Of a stretch of 64,000 bases of DNA, positions 22,377 to 31,586 are shown piece after piece. Position 1 is the stretch's first letter. Each line of letters opens with the position of its first letter. The stretch covers positions 1-64,000 of the forward strand of contig NZ_JBHZSG010000004.1 in NCBI RefSeq assembly GCF_043642205.1. The letters run 5' to 3'. Origin of the DNA: Thalassotalea_A litorea. GTDB taxonomy: Bacteria; Pseudomonadota; Gammaproteobacteria; Enterobacterales; Alteromonadaceae. The translations under genes were made by a program, and so were the position numbers. The notes below the pieces were generated by a model. It had not been told where the DNA came from. It saw nothing but the letters and a program-made list of their open reading frames with translations, and made no database searches.

Positions 22377-23003
22377 TTACTCGGTCGTGAGCGAGGCATG
22401 TGCCGGCAATTGCGCCTGATGGTACTTGGCCCGCCAGTTAATATAACCATAAACGGCAATAACCACGTAAATCGCAAATAACACGGCGGTAGGCTGTAAT
22501 GATTTTTCGATATAGATATATATCGATACCAGATCAATTACCACCCAGTACAGCCAATTCTCCAATACTTTTCTGGCAACCAAATAGGTGGCAAAAACAG
22601 CAAATACAGTGGTTGCGGAATCAATATAGGGGAAATCTGTTGGCGTATAGGTATCCATCAACCAGCCAAGGGCCAAAGACAATACCGATAAAGCCGCAAT
22701 CGCAATCAAATGAGTAGATAGACGCCAGCGAATGATACTGCTGCCCAGAGACTCTCCCGGCGGCTGTTTTTGCCACATAAACCAACCATAGATGGCCATG
22801 ACAAAGTAGTAGACCTGCAGTAACCCATCCATCCACAGGTACACGTCATAGAAGATTGCGGTATATATCAAAGTGCTGATCAGCGCCGCAGGCCAACACC
22901 AGATGTTAACTCTCGCGGCAAGAACGACATAAAGTAACGCCGTGAAAACCGCTATCAGCTCCCACAAGGGTAGAGTGGCGATATAATCAACAAATGCTGA
23001 CAT
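22377..23003 (-). CDS. pnuT: PnuC/PnuT-family thiamine permease
   Basis: The 208-aa PnuC-family membrane protein has seven or eight hydrophobic segments and the family's aromatic motifs (NIWCWPAALIST, AIYGWFMWQK, NWLYWVVIDLVSIYIY). PnuC relatives move vitamins by facilitated diffusion and rely on phosphorylation inside the cell to trap them. Members in TPP-regulated clusters (PnuT) carry thiamine. The kinase gene downstream fits that trapping model. Its start codon shares one base with the stop codon of the thiamine-binding protein gene, indicating one operon. Confidence 0.9.
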   Translation of the reverse strand: MSAFVDYIATLPLWELIAVFTALLYVVLAARVNIWCWPAALISTLIYTAIFYDVYLWMDGLLQVYYFVMAIYGWFMWQKQPPGESLGSSIIRWRLSTHLIAIAALSVLSLALGWLMDTYTPTDFPYIDSATTVFAVFATYLVARKVLENWLYWVVIDLVSIYIYIEKSLQPTAVLFAIYVVIAVYGYINWRAKYHQAQLPAHASLTTE

Positions 23004-23269
23004 TAGCTTCGGTCTTCCGCAAACTGACGATCGCCGCCAATAAACTTGCAGACAAACACGGCTGCGCCCAGGGTTTCATGGACTTTTTTGATTTCGGCCA
23101 TCACCGTCGACGTTGCCAAATCATATTCACCGAATACCTGAGTACTCATACCATTGGTGACAACCCGTAAACCTGCTGTCGCATTAAGATTATCAATAAA
23201 GCCCCAAATCTGGTCTTTATAGGTTTCTTCCGCCAGCGGATATAAACTGATTTCGATAGATACTTGCAT
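23003..23269 (-). CDS. Thiamine-binding protein of the MTH1187/YkoF family
   Basis: The protein has 88 aa from MQVSIEISLYPL, chosen because CAGGAG lies 7 bases upstream; an ATG five codons earlier has no such site. It is a small ferredoxin-like fold protein with the Thiamine_BP signature: N-terminal strand ISLYPL, the middle segment VVTNGMSTQVFGEYD and the C-terminal VFVCKFIGGDR. Family members bind thiamine or HMP in the cytosol. It lies between the TonB receptor and the permease in the thiamine operon. Confidence 0.85.
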   Translation of the reverse strand: MQVSIEISLYPLAEETYKDQIWGFIDNLNATAGLRVVTNGMSTQVFGEYDLATSTVMAEIKKVHETLGAAVFVCKFIGGDRQFAEDRS

Positions 23270-23337
23270 GAGCACTCCTGACAAGAATTTTAAAACTCAG
23301 AGCCCCGATATCAGGGCTCTAATGTTATCTCAACAAC

Positions 23338-25449
23338 TTAAAAGTTGTAGTCGAAAGTTACACCGATTCGTGCTGGTTCGCCATATTGATAATAAGGCTT
23401 CGCCGCGTATCCATCGCGAGGATCATTACCGAAATAAAAACCTCGGGTAGCGTATTGCTCGTCAAAGACATTGCGTCCCCATAGCTTAACGCTCCACGCC
23501 TCCGCCTGATAGCTTAGCGATGCCGCCCATAGGGTAACACTGTCGGATTTTTGCTCATGACTATCGGAGAAGTAAAACTCGTCTTTACCTTCGACATTAA
23601 CGTTAAATAACAATCGATCGGTGAAATAGTAATTGGCGCCAGCATTAAACTGATAGTTGGGTGCATGCGCCTGATCGCGACCGGTTTCAAGCGTACCATC
23701 GCCGTAAGTAAAGCCTTCGAACTCGGTATCCAACAGACCCAGGCTACTGTATACATTCAAGGAATCGTTGATGTCCCACAACAACTCCACTTCAACACCA
23801 GTATTACTGCCCTTAGCAGCATTATCCCAATAGCTGATAAATTCACTACTGCCATCTTCACGCTCATCTAAATGATAACTGCTGATTTGAATATCATCAC
23901 GACTCATATAAAATGCTGCAACCCGAAACAGCGCACTGTTATCCAAAAACGCCGTTTTAAAACCAATTTCGTAGTTCCATAGGTATTCCGGGTCAAATGC
24001 ACGAAGCTCGTCAGGCAAGCTACCATTGCTGTTTACGCTACCGGCTTTATAACCGCGATTTATCGAGGCATAGGTCATTGCCGCGTCAGTTAACTGATAG
24101 GAAAGCACCAGTTTTCCGCCAACCATTGCATCATCCGGTTTAAAATCCAGACCATCTGAATTCACATAATCGGTATCGCGCTGTTCAACACGCAATCCGG
24201 AAGTCAGCGTTAACTGCTCAGATAAATGAGTTTGCAATTCGCCAAATATTGCCAGGTTTTGCGCATCGAACGAGGAAGAATAGTCACTATCCAGGTAAGT
24301 ATACTGACGGATTAAATCTTCCGACTCATTTTTCCCATAAACACCGACCACCCAGTCGGTGCTACCAGCAAAAATACGGTGTTCAGGGTTTGACACCAAA
24401 CGAAACTCTAATGTGGTATTTTGGCGATCACGCAGATATCGATCCGTTGAGGAATATTCCCACGGGTGCAAGCCAACATAGCTCCAGTCTTCATCATAGC
24501 CATAGGCTAAGTCGGAATTGGCATGGGTAAGGATAGAGATGACATCGAAAGAATCCTGACCTGTGTAGGTAAATTTCACGCTACCTGCGGTAGTTTTTTG
24601 CTGATCAAAGCCAGGTTCATCAGAGAAAGTTTCACGGGTATTATCTAATGAAAAGGCATCATAACCATTATCAAAATCTGCGTGAATCAGACTGATATCG
24701 ACGTCAAGGTTTTCACTGGCGGCAATCGCCAGTTTGCCACGTAAGGTTAACTCATCGCGGTTATTGGTGTCTTCGCGATTCAGATAGGTGTTTTCAATAA
24801 AGCCATCGCTAACATTTTTTTCCGCGACAAAACGATAATTGATGCCATCTGTAGCCGGACCCGATAGCACTAAGCCTGAGCTTAAGCTGTCGTAATTGGC
24901 CGCGGATAAACGCACCCGACCTTCAAATTCATCGGTTGGTGCATTGGATTGCAGTGACACAACCCCCGCCAAAGCATTGGCACCAAATCGCGTGCCCTGA
25001 GGTCCTTTAAAGAACTCGACTTGTGCCATATCAAAGGTTGAAGCGATACCGCCGATACCTGCCAAATCGATATCGTCCATCAACACACCGACAGATGGAT
25101 TGATGACTTCCTGGAACTGACTACGTTCACCAATACCGCGAACCTGATAGTAACGGGCGCGCTGGGAACCGCTGGAAAAATTCACATTGGCAACCGCGCC
25201 AAGAATATCTTCAAGATTTTCCGCATTACGAGTTTCCATGTCTGCAGCAGACATGATCGTCAATGACGAAGGAATAGCTTGTAATGATTGTTCACGAAAA
25301 TCCGATTGTACGGTTATCACTTCGATGCTTTGTTCGTCAGCATTGGCAGCAGTATCGGATTTATTTTGGGTTTGATTTTGGGCAAAAGCAGAAAATGAGA
25401 TTGCGCTCGTTAAGATCGCAAGAGTAATAGGTGATTGAGTAAAATTCAT
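23338..25449 (-). CDS. TonB-dependent outer-membrane receptor, probable thiamine uptake
   Basis: The protein has about 703 aa from MNFTQSPITLAIL, which begins a proper signal peptide (cleavage after FAFA-like ISFSAFA). The longer reading frame upstream would run into the riboswitch leader. A TonB box-like EVITVQSDF is followed by the plug domain (ETRNAENLEDILGAVANV, about 65-175) and a 22-strand barrel ending with the terminal Phe signature (GVTFDYNF). It is directly downstream of a TPP riboswitch and heads the permease/kinase operon. That context supports thiamine, or a thiamine derivative, as substrate. Confidence 0.92.
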   Translation of the reverse strand: MNFTQSPITLAILTSAISFSAFAQNQTQNKSDTAANADEQSIEVITVQSDFREQSLQAIPSSLTIMSAADMETRNAENLEDILGAVANVNFSSGSQRARYYQVRGIGERSQFQEVINPSVGVLMDDIDLAGIGGIASTFDMAQVEFFKGPQGTRFGANALAGVVSLQSNAPTDEFEGRVRLSAANYDSLSSGLVLSGPATDGINYRFVAEKNVSDGFIENTYLNREDTNNRDELTLRGKLAIAASENLDVDISLIHADFDNGYDAFSLDNTRETFSDEPGFDQQKTTAGSVKFTYTGQDSFDVISILTHANSDLAYGYDEDWSYVGLHPWEYSSTDRYLRDRQNTTLEFRLVSNPEHRIFAGSTDWVVGVYGKNESEDLIRQYTYLDSDYSSSFDAQNLAIFGELQTHLSEQLTLTSGLRVEQRDTDYVNSDGLDFKPDDAMVGGKLVLSYQLTDAAMTYASINRGYKAGSVNSNGSLPDELRAFDPEYLWNYEIGFKTAFLDNSALFRVAAFYMSRDDIQISSYHLDEREDGSSEFISYWDNAAKGSNTGVEVELLWDINDSLNVYSSLGLLDTEFEGFTYGDGTLETGRDQAHAPNYQFNAGANYYFTDRLLFNVNVEGKDEFYFSDSHEQKSDSVTLWAASLSYQAEAWSVKLWGRNVFDEQYATRGFYFGNDPRDGYAAKPYYQYGEPARIGVTFDYNF

Positions 25450-25557
25450 GTTTTTCTCTACATCATCACCGGAGTATGAAAGCGGCAGACAAATCACGCC
25501 AAAGGATTCTTCAAGCACCTAAGGTGCAAAAATCGATTGGAGAATTTAGTCTTTAAC

Positions 25558-25641
25558 CATCCCTACGCCGGTATTATCCGTTTCAGGTAATAAGGGTTTA
25601 TATTCTCAGCTCCGCATAAATTTATGCAGTGCACCCCTTGG
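25558..25641 (-). promoter_or_regulatory. TPP riboswitch (THI element)
   Basis: On the minus strand the conserved blocks appear in order: AAGGGGTGC at the 5' P1 side, GCTGAGAATATAAACCC, ACCTGAAACGGATAATACC and GGCGTAGGGA. These match the thi-box core GCTGAGA ... ACCTGATC-GATAAT-CC-GCG-AGGGA. It lies about 110 bp upstream of the receptor start. It should repress the operon when thiamine pyrophosphate is abundant. Confidence 0.96.
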
Positions 25642-25686
25642 TTCGGCAGGGATATTAACAACATTGAAATAAAAGTACAGGAAAAT

Positions 25687-25893
25687 ATGGAGTTAAGGTT
25701 AAAAAGGTGGGTAAAAAGCAAGGTGGATAAATACTACTTTGGGCGTATTTTAGACGACAAACTAACGTCGCTGGATAAATGCTCCCTGCGTCGCATTTTA
25801 GGTGACAGGCTAACACCGGTTAAAAGCAGACCTTTGCTGCGCTGTTTGCAGCATTGTCAGCAGCGAGAAATCTTAATTTCATGCTGTCAGTGA
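25687..25893 (+). CDS. Possible small basic protein with an internal duplication
   Basis: A 68-aa reading frame starts with ATG after CAGGAAAAT. The product is strongly basic. Two 27-bp segments at 25744-25770 and 25792-25818 are related in frame (RILDDKLTS and RILGDRLTP), with most changes synonymous or conservative, which hints at coding selection. No family is known, and part of the region may simply be duplicated DNA. Low confidence. Confidence 0.25.
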   Translation: MELRLKRWVKSKVDKYYFGRILDDKLTSLDKCSLRRILGDRLTPVKSRPLLRCLQHCQQREILISCCQ

Positions 25894-25919
25894 GTCGAAT
25901 TTTGCCTTTTCAAATTCGG

Positions 25920-26038
25920 CTCTGTCACCCTAGGAGAGCTTTAGCTCGACTTGTCACCCTTCGCGATGTCGACTCCGACTTATCACCCGTTTCAACTAAG
26001 ACTTGTCACCTTGCAAAATCAACCCCCCTTGATTTTGC
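25920..26038. repeat. Four GACTTGTCACCC-type repeats interleaved with hairpins
   Basis: CTCTGTCACCC (25920), GACTTGTCACCC (25948), GACTTATCACCC (25977) and GACTTGTCACC (26000) are spaced 28-29, 29 and 23 bp. Short inverted repeats lie between them. A 10-bp hairpin GCAAAATCAA/TTGATTTTGC (26013-26038) closes the array, 50 bp before the SDR start. Confidence 0.55.
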
Positions 26039-26087
26039 ATTCGTCTATACTTTTGACTTCTATAGTCACGAACCTCAGGCCTTTCTT

Positions 26088-26882
26088 ATGGATCTCCAAT
26101 TAACCAACAAACTCGTTTTTATTAGTGGCTCAAGTCAGGGCATCGGCCGGGCAATTGCCGAAACCATGCTCAATGAAGGTGCCAGAGTTATTGTTAATGG
26201 TCGCAGCGACCTGTCGGCGTTAGTTTCGGAACTATCCGCTAAAGGTGACGTGTATGGGGTGACGGGTGATTTGTCAAAAGTCGAAGACAGTGAGCGGATA
26301 TGTCAGGAAATAGATAACATTGGCGAGTTGGATGTGTTGGTCAATAATATGGGGATTTTCAGTCCTAAACCCTTTGCGGATATCGATGATAACGACTGGC
26401 AGCAGTTTTTTGATTGCAACATCATGAGCACAGTGCGTCTGTGTCGGCATTTTTTTCCGAAAATGCAACAACGCAGCTTTGGCCGCATTATCAATATTGC
26501 CAGTGAAGCCGGAGCAAGGGGACTGGAAAGCATGATCCATTATTCGGTAACCAAGGGCGCGCAAATGGTGATAGGGCGAGGACTTGCCAATCTGACCAAA
26601 GGCAGCGGGAAAAACCTGACCATTAATACGGTATTGCCGGGGCCGACATTAACCGAAGGCGTGCAAGCCTGGTTAAAAGAAAGTGCTGACGTACAAAACA
26701 AAAGTGAAGCGCAGTTTGTGGCTGAATTTTTCAAAGAAACTGAGCCTGATTCCTTACTACAACGCTTTATCCAACCTCAGGAAATTGCCGACGTGGTAAC
26801 CTTTATCGCCTCGCCGGTTAGCGGTGCCGTTAACGGTTCCAGTATTCGCGCCGAAGGGGGTCTGATCAAAACTATCCTTTAA
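26088..26882 (+). CDS. SDR-family oxidoreductase
   Basis: The start MDLQLTNKLVFISG gives a normal 264-aa classical short-chain dehydrogenase; the frame is open further upstream but reads through repeats. The cofactor motif GSSQGIGRA is at 15-23, NNMGIF (NNAG variant) at about 85, and the catalytic Ser (IASEAG) and Tyr/Lys in YSVTKG at about 150-155. The C-terminus has the usual ASPVSGAVNGSSIRAEGG. It probably uses NADP(H) or NAD(H) on an unknown alcohol/ketone. It converges with the outer-membrane protein gene, the stop codons overlapping by four bases. Confidence 0.9.
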   Translation: MDLQLTNKLVFISGSSQGIGRAIAETMLNEGARVIVNGRSDLSALVSELSAKGDVYGVTGDLSKVEDSERICQEIDNIGELDVLVNNMGIFSPKPFADIDDNDWQQFFDCNIMSTVRLCRHFFPKMQQRSFGRIINIASEAGARGLESMIHYSVTKGAQMVIGRGLANLTKGSGKNLTINTVLPGPTLTEGVQAWLKESADVQNKSEAQFVAEFFKETEPDSLLQRFIQPQEIADVVTFIASPVSGAVNGSSIRAEGGLIKTIL

Positions 26883-27703
26883 GGTTGAGTTGGGCTATCG
26901 GCTTTACCGCCTTGCCCAAACTGAAACGTATAAGATAAGACAAAGCGTTTGTCCGCTTCATCGAGATAGGTGTTGTTATCCATCACGAACGTAAATGCAC
27001 TGAACGAATGAGTTTTATTCGGAGCAAAGCTTACCCCTGCGCCACCAAACCAACCTTTATAGTTTTCACCTCCGGCATTTTTGGAACCATAGCTGAAATT
27101 AACCACGGTCATAAACGTCCAGGTTGGCGTTAAAGGTTTAAGAGCAAATGCGCCTAAATAACCACTTCCTCCCTTAGATTGCACCATTTTAAAACCGTTT
27201 TCCGGCGTTGCTTCAATCGTTATATCATCACTATTACATTGATTTTCCACACAAACGGGTGCCTCACCATCATTGTAGGTATATCCAGCCATAGGGAATA
27301 TTTGAAAGCCCGCAGGGGCAATATCAAAGTGACTCAATGGCACAAAGGAACCAATGCTGTAATTGGTTTGGTTCGCACCATTGGAGTACTCATTTTTGCC
27401 AAAGTTAAAATTGATAATGCTAAACGGAAATAACCAGGAGCCGCCGATACGCCACTCGCTCGCATCACTATTCACCCGGGCATTTATTTTGCGCACCGGA
27501 TCAAAGGCAAATGAGCCAGAGAAGGATACATTATTATAATTAAAGTCGTAATTGTCCGCATAAGAAATGCCAAACTTGGTGATAACTTTGGTGGGATCAT
27601 CGGCTAACTTGTCGTCATTGACATTCTTTTCGTCTTCCTGAGCCAATGTAAATGCGGACCCAAACAGGCTCGCTAAAATGAGAGCAAAGCAGGTTGATTT
27701 CAT
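26879..27703 (-). CDS. Outer-membrane or periplasmic beta-rich protein, unknown
   Basis: The protein has 274 aa from MKSTCFALILASLFG, the start that gives a proper signal peptide; eight upstream codons are ignored. The mature protein alternates aromatic and polar residues in about 12 amphipathic strands (FNYNNVSFSGSFAFD, WTFMTVVNFSYGSK, KRFVLSYTFQFG) and looks like a small beta-barrel. A Cys pair occurs in PVCVENQCNSDD. No named family is recognised. Confidence 0.7.
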   Translation of the reverse strand: MKSTCFALILASLFGSAFTLAQEDEKNVNDDKLADDPTKVITKFGISYADNYDFNYNNVSFSGSFAFDPVRKINARVNSDASEWRIGGSWLFPFSIINFNFGKNEYSNGANQTNYSIGSFVPLSHFDIAPAGFQIFPMAGYTYNDGEAPVCVENQCNSDDITIEATPENGFKMVQSKGGSGYLGAFALKPLTPTWTFMTVVNFSYGSKNAGGENYKGWFGGAGVSFAPNKTHSFSAFTFVMDNNTYLDEADKRFVLSYTFQFGQGGKADSPTQP

Positions 27704-27875
27704 GTGCGGGCCCTTATCGATCGGCACCTAATTAAAGGCGTTAGTCACTGAGAATATTCAATAAACTATAGCACCTTAATGTATTCAAGCTACTAGCATT
27801 GCTTGGAAAGTATTTCCTGAGAACGCAATGCCTTAGACAGCATCAAACCTGCTTCAACCTCTCGATTAGATTCCA

Positions 27876-28832
27876 TTATTCGGTAAAGACTAGATGACCA
27901 AAGTCCACGGCAAAATCGATACACCAAACGCTCAATGTATTGAAATCATCAAGCGAACGGTTTGCAGGCAATTTTAGGGTAATACTCGCATTGTCATAAA
28001 CCATACCATTAAGCTGCTGACCAATTGCAAAGGCTGATTCAGCAGTATAATCATGATCTTTCCCAAGATAGAAAAACACATCTGGACCGCCGCCGTCGTA
28101 ATTAAAAAAGTCGATTTGAATAGTACAGTTATCAACGATCGTGGCGCGGCCAGAAACCTGATGGGAAAAGGTTTCGAATTCGCCACTATAGCCAACCATT
28201 GGGTGATCATCGGCGCAACTACTCATTGCGAGTAAATCCAACTCTTGCAGAGTTGTCTCAAAATGCAGCAACGCCTGCTCCGCGGAAATTAGATCCAGAT
28301 AAACCCCCTGATTGGCCATCAACAGATCCGCCACCTGACTATCAAAATCCGCTTCATCAAAGGTTAAGTCCAGGGTGTTCGCATAATTGATTGCACCATC
28401 GCCTAACTTAATGCCATTATGCGGGTCACCATCAACATCCAAAGACTGTAATAACCGCAACATATTCACCACCCGAACATCTTCCATGTCGGTTGTGGCA
28501 AATAATTCCATCGGGGTAACGATATCGCCGCCAGCAGCACTGCCTAATTCAAGACTGCCCACGTTAAAAGTCACCGACTCTGAGGCTTGATACATAAATT
28601 CGCCGTCCGCATCCGTAATGCCGGAGCTGGAATCGGTGCTATAGGTTAAGCCTTCCACTGCCGCATCAATAAATTGCCCGGCATAGACAACCGGATCTGG
28701 CGTAGATGTCGTAGGAGGGGGTGGTGTAGTGGGTTCGTTGGTACCATTATCATTAGAACCACCGGAGCCGCCGCAACCGGCCAGTGAAAACAGCGAAAAG
28801 GTGATTAAAGCAACAAGCGTAGAGCGATTCAT
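27876..28832 (-). CDS. Lipoprotein of unknown function
   Basis: The protein has 318 aa from MNRSTLVALITFSLFSLAGC. The lipobox LAGC puts the lipidated Cys at residue 20. A Gly/Ser/Thr/Pro-rich linker follows (GGSGGSNDNGTNEPTTPPPP), then a domain beginning FIDAAVEGLTYSTDSS with DADGEF, the opening seen in many marine-bacterial lipoproteins. The C-terminal half is beta-rich and contains three cysteines. It should be anchored to the outer membrane. The 46 codons upstream of the chosen start lack a signal peptide. Confidence 0.75.
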   Translation of the reverse strand: MNRSTLVALITFSLFSLAGCGGSGGSNDNGTNEPTTPPPPTTSTPDPVVYAGQFIDAAVEGLTYSTDSSSGITDADGEFMYQASESVTFNVGSLELGSAAGGDIVTPMELFATTDMEDVRVVNMLRLLQSLDVDGDPHNGIKLGDGAINYANTLDLTFDEADFDSQVADLLMANQGVYLDLISAEQALLHFETTLQELDLLAMSSCADDHPMVGYSGEFETFSHQVSGRATIVDNCTIQIDFFNYDGGGPDVFFYLGKDHDYTAESAFAIGQQLNGMVYDNASITLKLPANRSLDDFNTLSVWCIDFAVDFGHLVFTE

Positions 28833-29171
28833 TGTTATTATTCCAAGTGTTATATGTACGAGCAAAAAGCGCGTACGATTATTGGTATAAACATTAAAAC
28901 CCGATAACTTAGTAAATAATTTCAGAATGTTGGTTAAATATTGAAAATTAATTAGGCATACGACCTGCACTAAGCGTTCCTGCCACTATGTAGTACGTAT
29001 GCAGTACTAAAGTACCATAGGTGTTCGGTACCAATTGCTTCGCTGCTCGGTAAACTAACGATCAGCGTCTGTAAAGTTATCATCCAGGAAACTGAGCTGC
29101 ACATAAACAACAAATAAAAACCACAAATAAAAACCACAAAACCGTAGCAATAAAGAAAGGTAGTGATAGTG
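28833..29171. other. Divergent intergenic region
   Basis: The region separates the lipoprotein gene and the divergent esterase gene. It contains an imperfect palindrome around GTAGTACGTATGCAGTACTA (28989-29008). No gene is supported. Confidence 0.35.
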
Positions 29172-30266
29172 ATGCAAAAAAAAGTAAGAGCTGGAAAAAC
29201 CATCAGTCGTATTCTGATAAGCCTGACCATGTTGTTTATCGCCGCTGCCTGTAATGATACTAAACCAGCGGCTGAAGGCGCTGCAGCCACACAATCGAAA
29301 CAGGAAATGGAATCTCAACAATCCGGCAACGCTGTGCTTAATATAAACTTACAACAGACCACAGTTTCCGGGTTATCTTCCGGCGCCTATATGGCGCATC
29401 AATTACACATCGCCTACTCCGATAAAATTAAAGGTGCAGCATTACTTGCCGGTGGCCCATATGGTTGTGCTAAAGGCGACCTCAATACCGCGTTAAGTGC
29501 TTGTATGACCGTTAAAAAACCCATGGATGTTGCGCCGTTAATCGAACTTGCGAAACAGGCGGAGGAGCAGGGCAGTATTGCATCGCTTAACAATATCAAA
29601 AATCACCCCGTCTGGATTTTCCATGGCAGCGCCGACAACCGTGTTAACGACAACGTGACACAGGCCAGTGTTGATTTCTATACTCAGCTCGGAGCCGCGC
29701 CAGCCGCTGAATTTAATATCAAGGTTGGTCATGGCTTCCCAACTGAAAATAGTGGCGTACAATGCGACACCACCGCCGAGCCTTTTATCAATCAGTGTGA
29801 CTACGATGCAGCCGGCAAACTATTAACGCATTTATATGGCAAGCTTAATAACAAAGTTCAGACGATGTCTGAGACCGAATCGAACAGCGGAAAAGTGATT
29901 GAAATTCACCAGGCAGATTACGTCAGTGAAGGTCAGGACAATACGCTTGCCGACACTGGTTATGCTTTCGTTCCTGACAGCTGTGCGAGCGGAGAAGAAT
30001 GCCGGGTACACATTGCATTGCATGGCTGTAAACAAAATGCCGAAGCAATCGATCAGGCCTATATCACCGATAGTGGCCTGAACCCTTGGGCCGCCACCAA
30101 CAATATCGTCGTTTTGTATCCACAAACTAAATCCAGCTATGCACCCTTAAATCCTAATGCTTGTTGGGATTGGTGGGGTTATACGGGATCGAAATATCAA
30201 TCCCGTGATGGTGCGCAGATGCAACAAGTGATCAATATGGTTGAAGGGCTTACTGAGGCGCTGTAA
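29172..30266 (+). CDS. PHB-depolymerase-like secreted esterase lipoprotein
   Basis: The ATG at 29172 is preferred over an upstream GTG. The product has 364 aa. A lipoprotein signal ends LFIAAAC. The alpha/beta-hydrolase nucleophile lies in SGLSSGAYMA (about residues 66-75), and the PHB-depolymerase hallmarks PVWIFHGSADNRV, a later VGHGFPT and the HGCKQN oxyanion-type segment are present. It probably hydrolyses a polyester or ester extracellularly or in the periplasm. Ten or so Cys residues could form disulfides. Whether the substrate is polyhydroxybutyrate is not shown. Confidence 0.85.
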   Translation: MQKKVRAGKTISRILISLTMLFIAAACNDTKPAAEGAAATQSKQEMESQQSGNAVLNINLQQTTVSGLSSGAYMAHQLHIAYSDKIKGAALLAGGPYGCAKGDLNTALSACMTVKKPMDVAPLIELAKQAEEQGSIASLNNIKNHPVWIFHGSADNRVNDNVTQASVDFYTQLGAAPAAEFNIKVGHGFPTENSGVQCDTTAEPFINQCDYDAAGKLLTHLYGKLNNKVQTMSETESNSGKVIEIHQADYVSEGQDNTLADTGYAFVPDSCASGEECRVHIALHGCKQNAEAIDQAYITDSGLNPWAATNNIVVLYPQTKSSYAPLNPNACWDWWGYTGSKYQSRDGAQMQQVINMVEGLTEAL

Positions 30267-30304
30267 ACACCTGAAGTAAGAGGGGCTGCTCGAATTCATG
30301 CAAA

Positions 30305-30400
30305 GCTACTTGCCTAGTATTTAACACCGCCTCTTGTATAGTATCTAACACAGCCTCTCGCACAGTTACTTGCATAGTATCTAGCACAGGTACTTGCACA
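30305..30400. repeat. Degenerate tandem repeat behind the esterase gene
   Basis: TTG-N2-TAGTATYTARCAC-like units begin near 30311, 30334 and 30371, interspersed with CAC(A/C)G(C/T) blocks. On the minus strand they encode the repeat AVLDTIQEAVLNTRQVA in an 83-aa frame for which there is no other support. Confidence 0.5.
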
Positions 30401-30527
30401 GCCGCCTGTATGGTTAGGCCTGCGCTATCGCGTCTGTTTTTTGCCCCTTTTTTCGGCTTTCGCGTTGCTTTTTCAACCAACAAATGTTTAATTGTTAACA
30501 TTAAACAACAATAACAACCTTCTATTC

Positions 30528-31586
30528 ATGTCTTTTGTTTCGTACTTTTTTGTTAATAAGTCACGCCCTGTAGTAACAGAAAACAAGGTTAAAACGAGCC
30601 GAGCGCCGTGGGCATTGTCTGTACTGCTGATTAGCGCCTATGCAATGGGTTCTGGCAATGCCAGTACCGAACACCCAGAGGTGAAAAGATTATCCTGGGG
30701 CCATGTATACGAAACATCCGAACCTCTGCACAAGTGGGCGCTCTGGGCAGCTGAGCAAATTAGTAAGCAAACAGACGGCCGTTATCACATTGATGTTTTC
30801 CCAACCTCAATTATGGGCAAAGAAGCCGAGCTCAATCAAAGTTTAACCTTAGGTACCTTGGATATTATCTATACGGGCACCAGCTTTGCCGGGCAAACGT
30901 ATCCGCCAATGTCACTCTCAGAACTGCCCTATATATTCCGTGATTATCAGCACTGGCAACGCTTTACCGAAAGTCCGTTGTTTAATGAAATGATTGCAGG
31001 CTATAAACAGGCCACCCATGGCAATCAGATTATTGGCAATAATTACTATGGGCAGCGCCACTTAACTTCCAATAAACCGATAACCACGCCAGCACAAATG
31101 CAAAACCTTAAATTGCGTGTGCCTAATGCCAGCATCTACAAAATGTTTCCGTTAGCCGTCGGTGCAAACCCTAGCCCGATCGCCTTTTCCGAAGTGTATT
31201 TAGCGTTACAGCAAGGTGTGGTAGATGCGCAGGAAAATCCGCTACCGACCATTAAAGCGAAAAAATTCTATGAGGTTCAAGCATATATTAGTCTTACGGG
31301 GCATTTGCAAGGTTCCATCCTCACGGTCTTGAGCCACAGATTGTGGTCATCTCTGAGCGAACAGGACAAACAGATTTTTGCCTCGGTATTGAAACAGGCT
31401 GCACAGGGCGTATCTGCAGATACGCGTCATGCGGAACTGGCGTTAATCGATTGGTTTGAAAAGCAGGGGACCAAGGTGTTAACGGTAGACAGGGCATTGT
31501 TTCGCGAGAAAACGCTTCCTCAACATGCAACCATTAAACATCAATTAGGTGCTGAATTTTATGACCGATTACAAAAAATCCAATAA
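30528..31586 (+). CDS. TRAP transporter substrate-binding protein (DctP family)
   Basis: The ATG at 30528 is chosen, since the longer frame begins with TTG. The product has 352 aa. A long N-terminus leads to a hydrophobic export segment (WALSVLLISAYAMGSG). The DctP fold is seen from RLSWGHVYETSEPLHKW, including the specificity Arg in LKLRVPNASIYK (about 198) and the GVVDAQENPLPTI segment. It captures an organic acid in the periplasm for the two permease subunits that follow. Its 3' end overlaps the DctQ gene by 26 bp. The substrate is unknown. Confidence 0.9.
   Translation: MSFVSYFFVNKSRPVVTENKVKTSRAPWALSVLLISAYAMGSGNASTEHPEVKRLSWGHVYETSEPLHKWALWAAEQISKQTDGRYHIDVFPTSIMGKEAELNQSLTLGTLDIIYTGTSFAGQTYPPMSLSELPYIFRDYQHWQRFTESPLFNEMIAGYKQATHGNQIIGNNYYGQRHLTSNKPITTPAQMQNLKLRVPNASIYKMFPLAVGANPSPIAFSEVYLALQQGVVDAQENPLPTIKAKKFYEVQAYISLTGHLQGSILTVLSHRLWSSLSEQDKQIFASVLKQAAQGVSADTRHAELALIDWFEKQGTKVLTVDRALFREKTLPQHATIKHQLGAEFYDRLQKIQ

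Noticed and set aside
25854..26087. 78-residue N-terminal extension of the SDR protein
   Set aside because: The extension reads through direct repeats and hairpins and lacks similarity to SDR proteins; the ATG at 26088 gives the normal N-terminus.
30250..30501. 83-aa minus-strand gene
   Set aside because: It overlaps the esterase stop, has no ribosome site and is explained by the degenerate repeat; kept only as a finding.
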